Assembly: GCF_903893715.1 (NCBI RefSeq)
Contig: NZ_CAITNG010000129.1
Coordinates: 1-64,000, forward strand
Direction: 5' to 3'
DNA: 64,000 nt
Source of the DNA: an uncultured Mucilaginibacter sp.
GTDB lineage: Bacteria; Bacteroidota; Bacteroidia; Sphingobacteriales; Sphingobacteriaceae
Shown one piece after another: positions 8,003-16,835 of this stretch (position 1 is its first letter; every line of letters starts with the position of its first letter). The notes beneath the pieces were generated by a model, which was given only the letters and a program-made list of their open reading frames with translations, ran no database searches and was not told the DNA's origin. The position numbers and the translations under genes are program-made.

Positions 8003-9376
8003 ATGAAGCTCCTCAGCTATTTGATAGCCTTTTGTCTGCTGCTTGTTGCGATGATCAGCAGGGCATCGTCCATTCTATTGCCGATGGACGAAACGCAGAA
8101 TGACCATCTTAAATCGTACGGGATAGCTTTTTGGGTGCTCAAAAACGGCGAAGAAGTGCAATGGCTGCTAAACTATCGCGGTGGTAGCTTTTTAGCACCA
8201 TACGACAAGAAAACCGAAGATGAGTGCAAGATACGCGGTGTAAGTTATGAAGTAATTGCCGATGCCAAGGTTGCCGAAATCATTACACTGATAAACGACC
8301 CATCGGTGAACATGGATGTAGTAAAACTGCAGAAAGCCCCCAAAATAGCCGTGTATTCGCCCCAAAATAAAGGTCCGCTGGAAGATGCGGTAGTTTTGGT
8401 TTTAAAGTACGCAGAGATACCGTTCGATTTGCTCTATGATGAAGAAGTTATAAAAGGTGACCTCAGCAAATACGACTGGTTGCACCTGCACCATGAGGAC
8501 TTTACAGGGCAATACAGTAAGTTTTCGGGCGGCCGTGGTTTTGGTGGTGGCCGCGCCGGCGGATACGGAGGGGGTGCCGGAAATTTTGGTGGTAGAAGTA
8601 ACCCCGGCGGTATGAGTGGCGGTTACAGCAACGGAGCCTTTAACGGTAATACCCAGGAATGGTATGTTGAGGACAAACAAACCCAGGAAGCAAGGGCGCA
8701 CAGCTTGGGCTTTGCCAAGGTATCGAAGATGAAACTGGCCGTGGCACAAAAGATACGCGACTTTTGTGGTGGTGGTGGCTTTTTGTTCGCCATGTGCTCT
8801 GGTGCGGATAGTTTCGACATAGCCCTGGCAGCATGCAATACCGATATTGTGGATGCGGTTTACGATGGCGACCCTCCCGACCCAAAAGCTCAGTCCAAGT
8901 TGGATTTTAGCCAAACGCTGGCCTTCCAAAACTTTACTGTAGATGTTAACCCCTACTCGCGCCAGTTCAGTGATATCGATGTATCGCGCAGCCGCCGTGT
9001 TGATAGGGAGCACGACTTCTTTACCCTGTTCGACTTCTCGGCTAAATGGGATGTGGTACCCAGTATGCTTACGCAAGACCATGACCGTGTAATCAAGGGC
9101 TTTAAGGGTTTGGCAACGGCTTTCGATATCAGCAAACTTAAGCCTGGGGTTACCATTATGGGCGAGCTAAAAACTGCCAACGAGGCCCGTTACATCCACG
9201 GTGAGTACGGCAAAGGTCAATGGACCTTTTACGGCGGGCACGATCCCGAGGACTACCAACACAGTATGAACGAACCGCCCACCGACCTTTCCTTGCATCC
9301 AAACTCGCCGGGGTACCGCCTGATTTTGAACAATGTGCTCTTCCCTGCCGCTAAAAAGAAGAAGCAGAAAACCTGA
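8003..9376 (+). CDS. Conserved secreted protein, often labelled 'asparagine synthetase B'
   Basis: A 457-residue exported protein (signal peptide MKLLSYLIAFCLLLVAMISRAS). From memory, relatives in Bacteroidota are annotated asparagine synthetase B, but I see no glutaminase Cys or ATP-pyrophosphatase SGG motif, so the label is doubtful. Conserved-looking blocks are LLPMDETQNDHLKSYGIAFWVLK, WLLNYRGGSF, YDWLHLHHEDFTGQY and GGGFLFAMCSGADSFDIALAA. A ~35-residue Gly/Arg-rich insert (GGRGFGGGRAGGYGGG-type) separates the last two. I start at the ATG at 8003; the open frame begins at a TTG (7982) before the promoter-like box. Confidence 0.7.
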   Translation: MKLLSYLIAFCLLLVAMISRASSILLPMDETQNDHLKSYGIAFWVLKNGEEVQWLLNYRGGSFLAPYDKKTEDECKIRGVSYEVIADAKVAEIITLINDPSVNMDVVKLQKAPKIAVYSPQNKGPLEDAVVLVLKYAEIPFDLLYDEEVIKGDLSKYDWLHLHHEDFTGQYSKFSGGRGFGGGRAGGYGGGAGNFGGRSNPGGMSGGYSNGAFNGNTQEWYVEDKQTQEARAHSLGFAKVSKMKLAVAQKIRDFCGGGGFLFAMCSGADSFDIALAACNTDIVDAVYDGDPPDPKAQSKLDFSQTLAFQNFTVDVNPYSRQFSDIDVSRSRRVDREHDFFTLFDFSAKWDVVPSMLTQDHDRVIKGFKGLATAFDISKLKPGVTIMGELKTANEARYIHGEYGKGQWTFYGGHDPEDYQHSMNEPPTDLSLHPNSPGYRLILNNVLFPAAKKKKQKT

Positions 9377-9503
9377 TGTCCTTACCGGGATGTTAACCGT
9401 AAAAATGCCGCACTTTACCGACCTTTTGCAGGCGCTTGCCTATTTAGTATAGGGCAACTAAGTAGTACAACATAACTTTATATCATAATCTAAATCAAAA
9501 GTT

Positions 9504-9878
9504 ATGAACGCAAATCTTTATATGGCATTTCCGGGTATCACAACCGAAGAAATGATGCACTTGCAACACGCAACCGACGGCATGGACGACAAACAACAAC
9601 AAAACTTCTACAACCTCTACGCCTCTAAAAGGAAAAACACTCAAGATATGCTATTGCTTTGCATACTGGGCTTCTTCGGCTTGGCTGGTATACATCGCAT
9701 AGCAATGGGTCAGGTTGGACTTGGTATTGTTTATCTTTTCACCTTTGGGCTTTTCTGGATAGGTACACTCGTCGACCTGTTAAGCATTTACCGCTTGACC
9801 AACGAATACAACCGCAAAATGGCTTACGAAAGCTGCCAAATCATTAAAATGGGCATGTATAACTACGCAACAATATGA
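9504..9878 (+). CDS. TM2 domain membrane protein
   Basis: A 124-residue protein with a TM2 domain at residues ~48-100: LLCILGFFGLAGIHRIAMGQVGLGIVYLF and FGLFWIGTLVDLLSIYRLT, two helices joined by a short turn with the usual G-x-x-G-x-H-R-F/I pattern. TM2 proteins are widespread and their bacterial role is undefined. The N-terminal ~45 residues are soluble (MMHLQHATDGMDDKQQQNF). Its stop overlaps the next start by 4 nt. Confidence 0.85.
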   Translation: MNANLYMAFPGITTEEMMHLQHATDGMDDKQQQNFYNLYASKRKNTQDMLLLCILGFFGLAGIHRIAMGQVGLGIVYLFTFGLFWIGTLVDLLSIYRLTNEYNRKMAYESCQIIKMGMYNYATI

Positions 9879-10117
9879 CTAAGACAAAAGAGTCCTTTCA
9901 CATCAACGGCGAATCCCTTCTCAAAAAGATAAAGGAGCTGATTGCCGAGGGCAACGTAACCCGGATAAGCATTACTGACAAAGCAGGCAAAGAACTCATG
10001 AGTTTCCCGCTCACCATCGGTTTGGTTGGCGTGGTGCTCGCGCCGGTATTGGCCGCTGTGGGTGCCATGGCTGCCTTGTTGGGCGAATGCACCATTACCG
10101 TAGAAAGAGCAAGCTAA
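9875..10117 (+). CDS. DUF4342 small protein
   Basis: An 80-residue protein matching DUF4342: an N-terminal helix with LLKKIKELIAEGNVTRISITDKAGKEL, then a hydrophobic Gly/Ala-rich segment (LTIGLVGVVLAPVLAAVGAMAAL). The function is unknown. It is translationally coupled to the TM2 gene (ATGA overlap), suggesting a joint membrane-associated role. It converges with the XRE gene 6 nt away. Confidence 0.8.
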   Translation: MTKTKESFHINGESLLKKIKELIAEGNVTRISITDKAGKELMSFPLTIGLVGVVLAPVLAAVGAMAALLGECTITVERAS

Positions 10118-10123
10118 GGCAAC

Positions 10124-10480
10124 TTACTTGCTCTCCTGCTCTTTAAACCTTTGCGACATCAGCTCAAACTCCTTTTCGTAATGGCGCATGCGGGCATGCA
10201 ACAACTCCACTTCGGTGCGGAGTATCTGTATCTCGGTAACCAACTTGGTAGCTTCTTTGCCGTTCAGCATTTTGTCGCCTGTGCCGAGGATTACCCATTC
10301 GGGCGAGTACCCCAAATCATGGCAAACCGCGGTGATGGTTGTGAAATTAACTTCCCTGTCGCCCGATAACATCAGGCTCACCAATGATTGTGATATTCCA
10401 CAGGCTTTGGCAAACTTGGTTTGCCCGCCACAGGCTTTTATTACGATGCGTAATCGTTTAAGTAACTGACTGTCTGACAT
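10124..10480 (-). CDS. XRE-type helix-turn-helix regulator
   Basis: A 118-residue DNA-binding protein. The HTH covers residues ~8-65 (TKFAKACGISQSLVSLMLSGDREVNFTTI), a cro/C1-like domain including a conserved GYSPEWVILGTG turn. Residues ~78-118 form a helix with heptad-like spacing (EIQILRTEVELLHARMRHYEKEF), probably a dimerising coiled coil. No palindromic operator stands out upstream. It may regulate itself or the convergent TM2 pair, but this cannot be read from the sequence. Confidence 0.85.
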   Translation of the reverse strand: MSDSQLLKRLRIVIKACGGQTKFAKACGISQSLVSLMLSGDREVNFTTITAVCHDLGYSPEWVILGTGDKMLNGKEATKLVTEIQILRTEVELLHARMRHYEKEFELMSQRFKEQESK

Positions 10481-10541
10481 TTATCTTCAATTAAAGCCTG
10501 TTTTTATCCCATCAAGGCTTATTATATTACAAATGTAACAA

Positions 10542-11033
10542 TTATTTATCTATTACCTGCATTACTTTGGTAAAGTCGCGATTTAACACAAAAGTTGACC
10601 TATCTGGAAACGTTTTGCCTTTTTCATCGCTTTTGATATAAGTATGGGTTATTGTCCAACCCTCCTGTATACCTTTGAACTCCTTTTTGCCGGCTTTTAA
10701 GTTGGCGTTTATGTCCTCAATCTTTTTATCGATGGTATCTACTTGCCTGGCATGGTATTCCCTGCCCTCAACATGGTACATTAAAATATAAAGACTGTCT
10801 TTTTGGTGCCCAAGCCATTTTATCCGGCCCACCATCGATTTATAATCGTCGGTCTCTTCATATTCCTGGTTGTAAACTTTTACATGATCAAAGGATATGG
10901 GTTGATACAACTCCGGGTTAAAAAAATTATCTGTACAATAATTCTTTACGCACTCCTGCGCTTTTTCATCGTTCGAATGGTTGCACGACGATAGCAGCAC
11001 AAGCAATAGAAACAGGGGACATATTCTATTCAT
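10542..11033 (-). CDS. Putative lipoprotein, unknown function
   Basis: A 163-residue protein with an SPII-type signal (MNRICPLFLLLVLLSSC; lipobox LSSC, Cys17), followed by a soluble domain with charged residues and Tyr (YTCDNFF-like, VKVYNQEYEETDDYKSMVGRI). No named domain is recognised. The upstream 120 bp are AT-rich without a clear -7 box. It is followed downstream by the XRE gene (61 nt) on the same strand. Confidence 0.6.
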   Translation of the reverse strand: MNRICPLFLLLVLLSSCNHSNDEKAQECVKNYCTDNFFNPELYQPISFDHVKVYNQEYEETDDYKSMVGRIKWLGHQKDSLYILMYHVEGREYHARQVDTIDKKIEDINANLKAGKKEFKGIQEGWTITHTYIKSDEKGKTFPDRSTFVLNRDFTKVMQVIDK

Positions 11034-11163
11034 GTTAAATTTAATTAGGATTGGCTAATTTACATGTTTTAACAATCAAATCCCCTATTTGTTGTCATTG
11101 TAACAATAATATAACCAATTAACTACAAATCAATAGCATTTATAAATCATTTAACAAATTATA

Positions 11164-12876
11164 TTAAAACTCCTCTCCTTTTCGTTTTTCAAGCTTATCA
11201 AATGGTATTACACCCGCATGCACCGCCCAGGCATCATACAAGGCCGACAACGCTTTTACCTTTTCGGGATATTGAGCGCTCAAATCGTTCATTTCCGAGC
11301 GGTCCGTCGTAATATTATACAACTCCCATTTGTTATCGGGCTTTTGCGATACCAGTTTCCATTCCCCTTGCCTTACGGCCCGGTTGCCCTCATGCTCAAA
11401 AAACAAGGCGTTGTGCCCTTTCCAGGTTTTACCGGTAAACAAAGGTGTTAAACTGATGCCCTCGGTAGGCAAAATACTGTTCCCGTTATAAGTTTTTGGA
11501 TATGGAACCTTGGCAAAATCCAAACAGGTCGACATCAAATCGATAATATGCGCAGGTTTGTTCGACTGGCCGCCCGGTTTTATCACACCCGGGTAATTGG
11601 CAATAAATGGCGTGGCCGTACCACCCTCATATTCCCAATGCTTAAACAAACGGAAGGGCGTGTTGCTCACGTTGGCGCCCCAATATTCATAAGCGGTAAA
11701 ACTGGTCGGGTCGCTGGCTGGTTTGTTGTTGGCGGCTTGCACTTCGGGTGTAAAACCTGCGCCTTTTATGCTCTCGCTGCTGGCGCCGTTATCGCTCAAA
11801 AACATGATGACAGTATTTTTGTCTTTTCCGCTCTTTTTCAGTTCGGCGCGTATGCGGCCTATGTTCTGGTCCATACGGTCGACCATCGCCGCGTAAACGG
11901 CCATTTTGGTGTCCCAACGGTCTTTTTCTTCGGGGGTCAGGCTGTCCCATTCAGGTACGTTCTTGTCTCGGGGCGAAAGCTGCGCATCCTGCGGTAAAAT
12001 ACCCAAAGCTTTTTGTCGGGCAAGGCGCTGTTCGCGCAGCTTGTCCCAACCAATCATATACTTGCCCTTGTACTTGGCAATATCTTCGGGCAAAGCCTGT
12101 ATGGGCCAGTGCGGACTGGTAAAAGCCATGTACAAAAAGAAAGGTTTTTGGTTGCCATTATTCTCGTGGATGAACTTGATAGCATAATCGGCATAGGCAT
12201 TAGTAGAATACCAACCCGGCCCCGGCGTAAATTCCTTGTCATCCAAAGCAATCGTCAGCTTTTGGTTGGGGCGGTAAGGCATCGTCGGGTTAAAATAGCT
12301 GCTAGCACCGTCTATCAAACCAAAATAATGGTCAAAACCCCGTTTAACCGGCCAATGCTCAGGTGCCTGCCCGATATGCCATTTACCCGCCATAAAGGTA
12401 TTATATCCGCCCGATTTTAAAGCCTCGGCAATAGTAACGCAGTTTTGGTTCAGGTATCCCTCGTAAGCAGGCGCGGTACGGGTGTTTACCATATCGCCCA
12501 CCCCGACCTGGTGTTGGTATAAGCCAGTCATCAGCGAAGCCCTTGTAGGGCAGCAACGTGAAGCATTGTAAAACTGCGTCAGTTTCATGCCTGTTTTGGC
12601 CAATTGATCAAGATTGGGCGTCTGCGTTTCGGCACCATAACAGCCTATATCCGAATAACCCATATCATCCGCCAAAATGATGATGATATTGGGCCGCTTT
12701 TTAGCCACCGGTTTCTTTACCTGTGCCAATGCTGTAGATACTACCAACAACAGCATAAAAAAAACAAGGGGGGAAAAAGTAAGATATTTTAACAGATTTT
12801 CTATCCGTCTTGATTCTTGACTCTCGATTCTTGACTCTCTATCAAGGGGGGAAAAAGTAGGTATTTTCAACATCAC
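11164..12876 (-). CDS. Secreted sulfatase (arylsulfatase family)
   Basis: Hydrolyses sulfate esters after its active-site Cys is converted to formylglycine. The signature C-x-P-x-R is present as CCPTR (Cys108 counted from 12876) inside SRCCPTRASLMTG, with metal-binding ILADDMGYSD upstream and GKWHIG and FLSDNGA downstream. The N-terminus is unusual: residues 1-38 are encoded by word repeats and by two 78-nt-spaced copies of the TTACTTTTTCCCCCC element. The hydrophobic signal sequence (FFMLLLVVSTALAQ) follows. The internal ATG at 12756 would leave too short a signal peptide, so I keep the long frame. It lies downstream of the rhamnose genes and may desulfate rhamnose-rich glycans; the substrate is inferred from context only. 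Confidence 0.85.
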   Translation of the reverse strand: MMLKIPTFSPLDRESRIESQESRRIENLLKYLTFSPLVFFMLLLVVSTALAQVKKPVAKKRPNIIIILADDMGYSDIGCYGAETQTPNLDQLAKTGMKLTQFYNASRCCPTRASLMTGLYQHQVGVGDMVNTRTAPAYEGYLNQNCVTIAEALKSGGYNTFMAGKWHIGQAPEHWPVKRGFDHYFGLIDGASSYFNPTMPYRPNQKLTIALDDKEFTPGPGWYSTNAYADYAIKFIHENNGNQKPFFLYMAFTSPHWPIQALPEDIAKYKGKYMIGWDKLREQRLARQKALGILPQDAQLSPRDKNVPEWDSLTPEEKDRWDTKMAVYAAMVDRMDQNIGRIRAELKKSGKDKNTVIMFLSDNGASSESIKGAGFTPEVQAANNKPASDPTSFTAYEYWGANVSNTPFRLFKHWEYEGGTATPFIANYPGVIKPGGQSNKPAHIIDLMSTCLDFAKVPYPKTYNGNSILPTEGISLTPLFTGKTWKGHNALFFEHEGNRAVRQGEWKLVSQKPDNKWELYNITTDRSEMNDLSAQYPEKVKALSALYDAWAVHAGVIPFDKLEKRKGEEF

Positions 12877-12945
12877 TTTTATATTCTCTATCGGTTATCA
12901 ATTTAAAATTGGTTCAGCAGCAGGGGGAAAAAGTAAGAATATTTT
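12765..12945 (-). repeat. Three copies of the TTACTTTTTCCCCCC element, 78-nt pitch
   Basis: On the minus strand the element reads about AAAATATTCTTACTTTTTCCCCCC and occurs at 12765-12790, 12843-12867 and 12921-12945. The copies begin exactly 78 nt apart (26 codons), so two of them are read in the same frame at the start of the sulfatase gene (LTFSPL and PTFSPL). The spacers between copies are not clearly related. Confidence 0.7.
12806..12842. repeat. AATCGAGAGTCAAG word repeat (in sulfatase start)
   Basis: On the minus strand the words GAGAGTCAAGAATC repeat about 2.5 times and encode RESRIESQESR in the sulfatase frame. The 14-mer AATCGAGAGTCAAG is shared with 2335-2368. Confidence 0.7.
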
Positions 12946-13056
12946 CACGCTTTGCGCCCCGCTCTTTGCGCCATGCGCACTCACACAAAAATACAAAAAT
13001 CGCCCCAAATTATCACCATCTAAACACCCCAAAAAACACATTTTCCTTCATTTGCA

Positions 13057-13074
13057 TCCCGATAGCTATCGGGA
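13057..13074. repeat. TCCCGATAGCTATCGGGA palindrome
   Basis: An 18-bp perfect palindrome in the gap between the sulfatase and DUF4450 genes (12877-13143). The rest of this gap holds a CGCTTTGCGCC / GCTCTTTGCGCC word pair and the GCACATTTGCACAT repeat. I see no gene or clear promoter in it. Confidence 0.7.
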
Positions 13075-13143
13075 CACATTTGCTCATCTACACATTAAAT
13101 TCTTCTCATTTGCACATCTACCCATCCGCACATTTGCACATCG
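13075..13143. repeat. GCACATTTGCACAT word repeat next to DUF4450 stop
   Basis: Degenerate words CACATTTGC, TCATCTACACAT and TTTGCACATC run up to the stop codon of the DUF4450 gene (TAG at 13144-13146 on the minus strand). The same word family recurs at 55580-55687, 56452-56490 and 56646-56695. Confidence 0.65.
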
Positions 13144-16100
13144 CTAACGCACCAAAGTCACCCCCATCAACCCGATCACCACATCATTGGCAATCGTTTT
13201 TAGCTGCAGGTTTTTCAGCTCCTTGGCGGGATTTAAGGGCAGGTCCAATATCGTAGCCGCGCCGCCATCAATACCCCTGCTCGCGAAGCCCTTGATGCCT
13301 TTAAACGTGTTCCATTCCGTAGCCGCGATGCCGCTCTTCAGGTACACCCGTATCGGCCTTGCCGCGTTCAGTTGAAAGGCGTAACCATCATCCTCATAAT
13401 CCTGCTCAATGGGCCACCAGGTTTGCGGGTTTTTCAGTTCGAGTATATCATTGGTGCCGTCGGTATAATTAATCACCACTTCACCGTTTACAATACGGCT
13501 TTGCATCGGGTTGGTCGAACCCGCCATCAGGAAATACGCGTGCAATGCCTTGCCCGACAGCGGCACTTCCGCCTGCTTGGGGTAATTGTCCCATTGCGAA
13601 GTGAACAATATATTCTTCTCGCCCGTTTTACCCGGCGTAGCGAATTTCAGCCCCTGCGGTGTATCAAACTCGTTCTTATCCCCTGCCGCCTTTCGCAGAC
13701 CCGAATCATCAATATTAGCTTCCACTAACGGATAACACCAATCCCCAATACCTTGCCATGGCAATTGCAGCGTTGGCGATGTTGGCCTCGGTGTGAGGTA
13801 TTTGTTTTTAAAGATATTCGTTACCTGGTCGTTAAAGTATGGGGTAAGGTTTATGGTTTCCTGGTTTGGTGTTTCTTTTTTGATATTCCAGTTGGTGATG
13901 GTTTGTTGAAAGACTTTATTACTATACTCAATGCGTATAACATTACTACCTTCTATTAAATTTGATAGTGGAACGCTCACGGCATTTGACGTAACATTAG
14001 TTGCATATTGATTATTACCTGGATTAATAATTATCTTACATTGATAACAATCTATTTTAAACTTTAGAGTATTAGGCTGCTGTTTTTCATCGTTTGCGAT
14101 TTCAAAATCAGGTTTGATATCAAAGTTCAGAGGCGCCCACCATTTAAAGTTCCCAAACTCAACACGAGTGAACGTAGTATGGGGACCGTACTGAACTTTC
14201 GCCCCGCTTCCCAACATCTTATATGCGCCCTGTGGGTCGTAATCTGCCAATTTACTCGGTCTACTACTTGTCAAAACAGAAAAGGTATCTCCTATGTGAA
14301 ATGTCTTTGATGTAGTTACCGGAATAATTTCAGTCTTATCAGTTCCGTCTAATCCCCATTGAATTTTTATATTGTACTTTTCATTTATTCCGCTTTCTAA
14401 TTGAAACATCGGAATCTCGATAGCATCATCTACATTCTTCCATGAAACCCTCTGACCGTTTACGGTAACTGATTGTACATAATATTCAATTGCTTTAACA
14501 TCAAAAACTAACCTCATTTTTTTTGGGAAATTCTGAATTATCGAATACAAGTCAGTTATCTGATAATTTTTTATATCCTTTGTCCGCTTAAAATCAAATT
14601 GCACATCCGGCGTATGCAGCGATGCATGGTCCCAGGCCATCGGGAAACCCGGCTTAATGGTCAAAGTTCCTGCCAATGCATTGGGATGGATACCGAACAA
14701 ACCCTCTACCAATGAGCGGCCTGCCATGCCAATCGGGTCGCCAAAATCACGGTACAGTTCGCCGCGGTTGGCATCGTAGTACGACATGTTTTCAAAATTA
14801 CCCGGACTGCTTTCCAAATACTGCGATTCCACCAGCGAACCTTTCCACAACTTAAAGGCATCCTCTGCCCTGCCCGCCTGCCAGTAAGCCAGCGACGTAT
14901 GCAGTTCTTCGGCCAGCACCACATTGTTCAGGCTCCAGTCGTAAGGCATCCAGTTGGTGGTGCTCAGCGTGTACAAACCGGTATCCAGACCCTTAACAAT
15001 AATGGGGATATGCGGTATGTTATTATCGATATATCGTGTGGCCTGGTACGCCTGGAAATTATCGGCAATACCCTCGTCAATAGCATGGTAAACCGTCCAG
15101 AGCGCGGCGTTGGGGTGTACTAATTTATTGCCTAACAAATCCACAAACTCGGCATATTGCCCGGTTTGCGGCAGCCAAAGCGTTTTGTTGATGGCCGCAA
15201 GGATATGGTCGGCTTCATTTTGATAAGGCCTTGGGTCTTGCCCGATGAGTTTGGCCAAATAAGCCGCGTCCTTGTTCGCGCGATAGTTATAAGCCGACGA
15301 GTGCGTTACCCCGCCCCCGCTATATTGCAGGGCATCGCTGGCCCAAATGGCGCAATAGGCATCATATAAACCGTCGCCATCGGCGTCAAAATTGCGCTTT
15401 TCCCAAGCTAATGACCGTGTAAGCATCGGCCACATCTTTTTCACATAGTCCAGGTCGCCCGTCCAGTAAAAATGGTTCAGCAGAGCGTCAATGGTCACCA
15501 AATTCATATCGTAGTGGTGCGCTATTTTGTTATTGTTGGGGTTTCGGCTGATATACCCGTCGCTAAACATGGCTGTGCCCATTTTTTCGAGCTGCCGCGC
15601 CAAATGCATCGCCGTATCGGGCACCACCGGACCAGGTGGCAGCGTAGTTTGCGAAGCGGCATAAGCCGTAAAGTGCGATTCGGCCCTGTCATGCCAGCCC
15701 AGCACGTCGGCCACATAAGGCCCGCGCCAGGCATTCAAACGCATCCGCCAGGCAATAGAACCGTGCATATACGATGGCGATTCCCATATCGCGTCGGCAG
15801 CAATGGCCAGCACCCCGCCCAGGGTATTGATGTACGGGTCGGGCGTTTCAACTTTGATACGGTTGGCTATTTTTTGCCTTGCAAGTTCCGTATCTGCAAA
15901 TAATTGCGGTAAAGCGCTGTAGGGTACCACATTCCTTTCGGCCGGGCTTTGTATCAAAAAATATAAGGGCTGTTGGTTGGTTGCGCTTACCTTTCCGGTG
16001 ATGAGCGGCGCTTTATCCACCTTCGAATTAAATACTGCATCCGGCGAGTTCAATTGCGTGGCATCGCCAATATGCAGTTCAGCGCCCGTCGGGAAGGTGC

Positions 16101-16821
16101 CATTCATTACATTTTTATCCGTGGTAACTACGGTATTGCCGGCCGTGCCCGGTTGTTTTATTTCATAACGGTCTGCCTCGCTTGTCGCGACGGCGGTATA
16201 GTTCAAATAAAAACTATTTCCGATAACCTGGTAGGCATTGTTGGCGCAGTATTCCGGTTTAAAATAAAACGATGATTCCGGGTCAGCACCCAGATCACCA
16301 TCCCGACTAAATTTCTTGCCCGTAACACCGCCAAATGCCCAAAACAGGGTAATTGGTGTGGTCGTTCCTTTAACCTCCGCTTTAACAATCAAACTTTCGG
16401 TAGAGCCACCTGCCAAAACGGTTAGGTTCAGCATGCCGTTCCCCAACATGGGGTCGTGTATGGTATAGAGCATGGAACCGGCGCGGTAGCGGGCCTCAAT
16501 ATTCGCCATGTTGATGAGCCACTTGCTTTCGTTGCCTGCTTTTATCCCAAAATGCAAATTGCCGCCCATACCGGGCAAATACATCGCGAACTCGGGTAAG
16601 TCGCCTGCTTCCACTCTGAATGCCGTATTGGTACCATAAATAGCCCGGTTAAAACGGCGCGTTCCGTTATTGATAACGATATCCTCGCCGTCAGGGTGGT
16701 AATGTATCTCGCGCTCTTTGTTATGCCAAAGCTTTGGCGTTTGCGCATTCATCGTGTTGCACAAAAACAAAAAAAGGACGAATACTAAACATACCGTCCT
16801 CTTTATCAGTTTTTTAACCAT
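13144..16821 (-). CDS. Large secreted DUF4450 protein, putative six-hairpin glycosidase
   Basis: A 1225-residue exported protein (signal peptide to about residue 26, CNTMNAQ). Residues ~30-290 form a beta-rich DUF4450-type domain. Residues ~310-720 resemble an (alpha/alpha)6 barrel like those of GH78-type enzymes (WRMRLNAWRGPYVADVLGWHDRAESH, HHYDMNLVTIDALLNHFYWTGD, DADGDGLYDAYCAIWASD, NWMPYDWSLNN). C-terminal beta domains follow. Catalytic residues cannot be assigned with confidence. It follows the rhamnulokinase gene by 14 nt, so a role in releasing rhamnose from a glycan is likely. Residues ~744-1007 (nt ~13800-14590) are encoded by visibly more AT-rich DNA than the flanks. Confidence 0.75.
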   Translation of the reverse strand: MVKKLIKRTVCLVFVLFLFLCNTMNAQTPKLWHNKEREIHYHPDGEDIVINNGTRRFNRAIYGTNTAFRVEAGDLPEFAMYLPGMGGNLHFGIKAGNESKWLINMANIEARYRAGSMLYTIHDPMLGNGMLNLTVLAGGSTESLIVKAEVKGTTTPITLFWAFGGVTGKKFSRDGDLGADPESSFYFKPEYCANNAYQVIGNSFYLNYTAVATSEADRYEIKQPGTAGNTVVTTDKNVMNGTFPTGAELHIGDATQLNSPDAVFNSKVDKAPLITGKVSATNQQPLYFLIQSPAERNVVPYSALPQLFADTELARQKIANRIKVETPDPYINTLGGVLAIAADAIWESPSYMHGSIAWRMRLNAWRGPYVADVLGWHDRAESHFTAYAASQTTLPPGPVVPDTAMHLARQLEKMGTAMFSDGYISRNPNNNKIAHHYDMNLVTIDALLNHFYWTGDLDYVKKMWPMLTRSLAWEKRNFDADGDGLYDAYCAIWASDALQYSGGGVTHSSAYNYRANKDAAYLAKLIGQDPRPYQNEADHILAAINKTLWLPQTGQYAEFVDLLGNKLVHPNAALWTVYHAIDEGIADNFQAYQATRYIDNNIPHIPIIVKGLDTGLYTLSTTNWMPYDWSLNNVVLAEELHTSLAYWQAGRAEDAFKLWKGSLVESQYLESSPGNFENMSYYDANRGELYRDFGDPIGMAGRSLVEGLFGIHPNALAGTLTIKPGFPMAWDHASLHTPDVQFDFKRTKDIKNYQITDLYSIIQNFPKKMRLVFDVKAIEYYVQSVTVNGQRVSWKNVDDAIEIPMFQLESGINEKYNIKIQWGLDGTDKTEIIPVTTSKTFHIGDTFSVLTSSRPSKLADYDPQGAYKMLGSGAKVQYGPHTTFTRVEFGNFKWWAPLNFDIKPDFEIANDEKQQPNTLKFKIDCYQCKIIINPGNNQYATNVTSNAVSVPLSNLIEGSNVIRIEYSNKVFQQTITNWNIKKETPNQETINLTPYFNDQVTNIFKNKYLTPRPTSPTLQLPWQGIGDWCYPLVEANIDDSGLRKAAGDKNEFDTPQGLKFATPGKTGEKNILFTSQWDNYPKQAEVPLSGKALHAYFLMAGSTNPMQSRIVNGEVVINYTDGTNDILELKNPQTWWPIEQDYEDDGYAFQLNAARPIRVYLKSGIAATEWNTFKGIKGFASRGIDGGAATILDLPLNPAKELKNLQLKTIANDVVIGLMGVTLVR

Positions 16822-16835
16822 TTTATTTGAGCTGA

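Noticed and set aside
8400..8520. Asparagine synthetase activity for the 8003-9376 product
   Set aside because: No N-terminal catalytic Cys after a signal peptide and no SGGxDS-type ATP-pyrophosphatase loop is visible; I keep the protein as unknown.
8402..9082. 226-codon minus-strand frame inside the 8003-9376 gene
   Set aside because: Shadow of a conserved, signal-peptide-bearing plus-strand gene; the product shows no domain.
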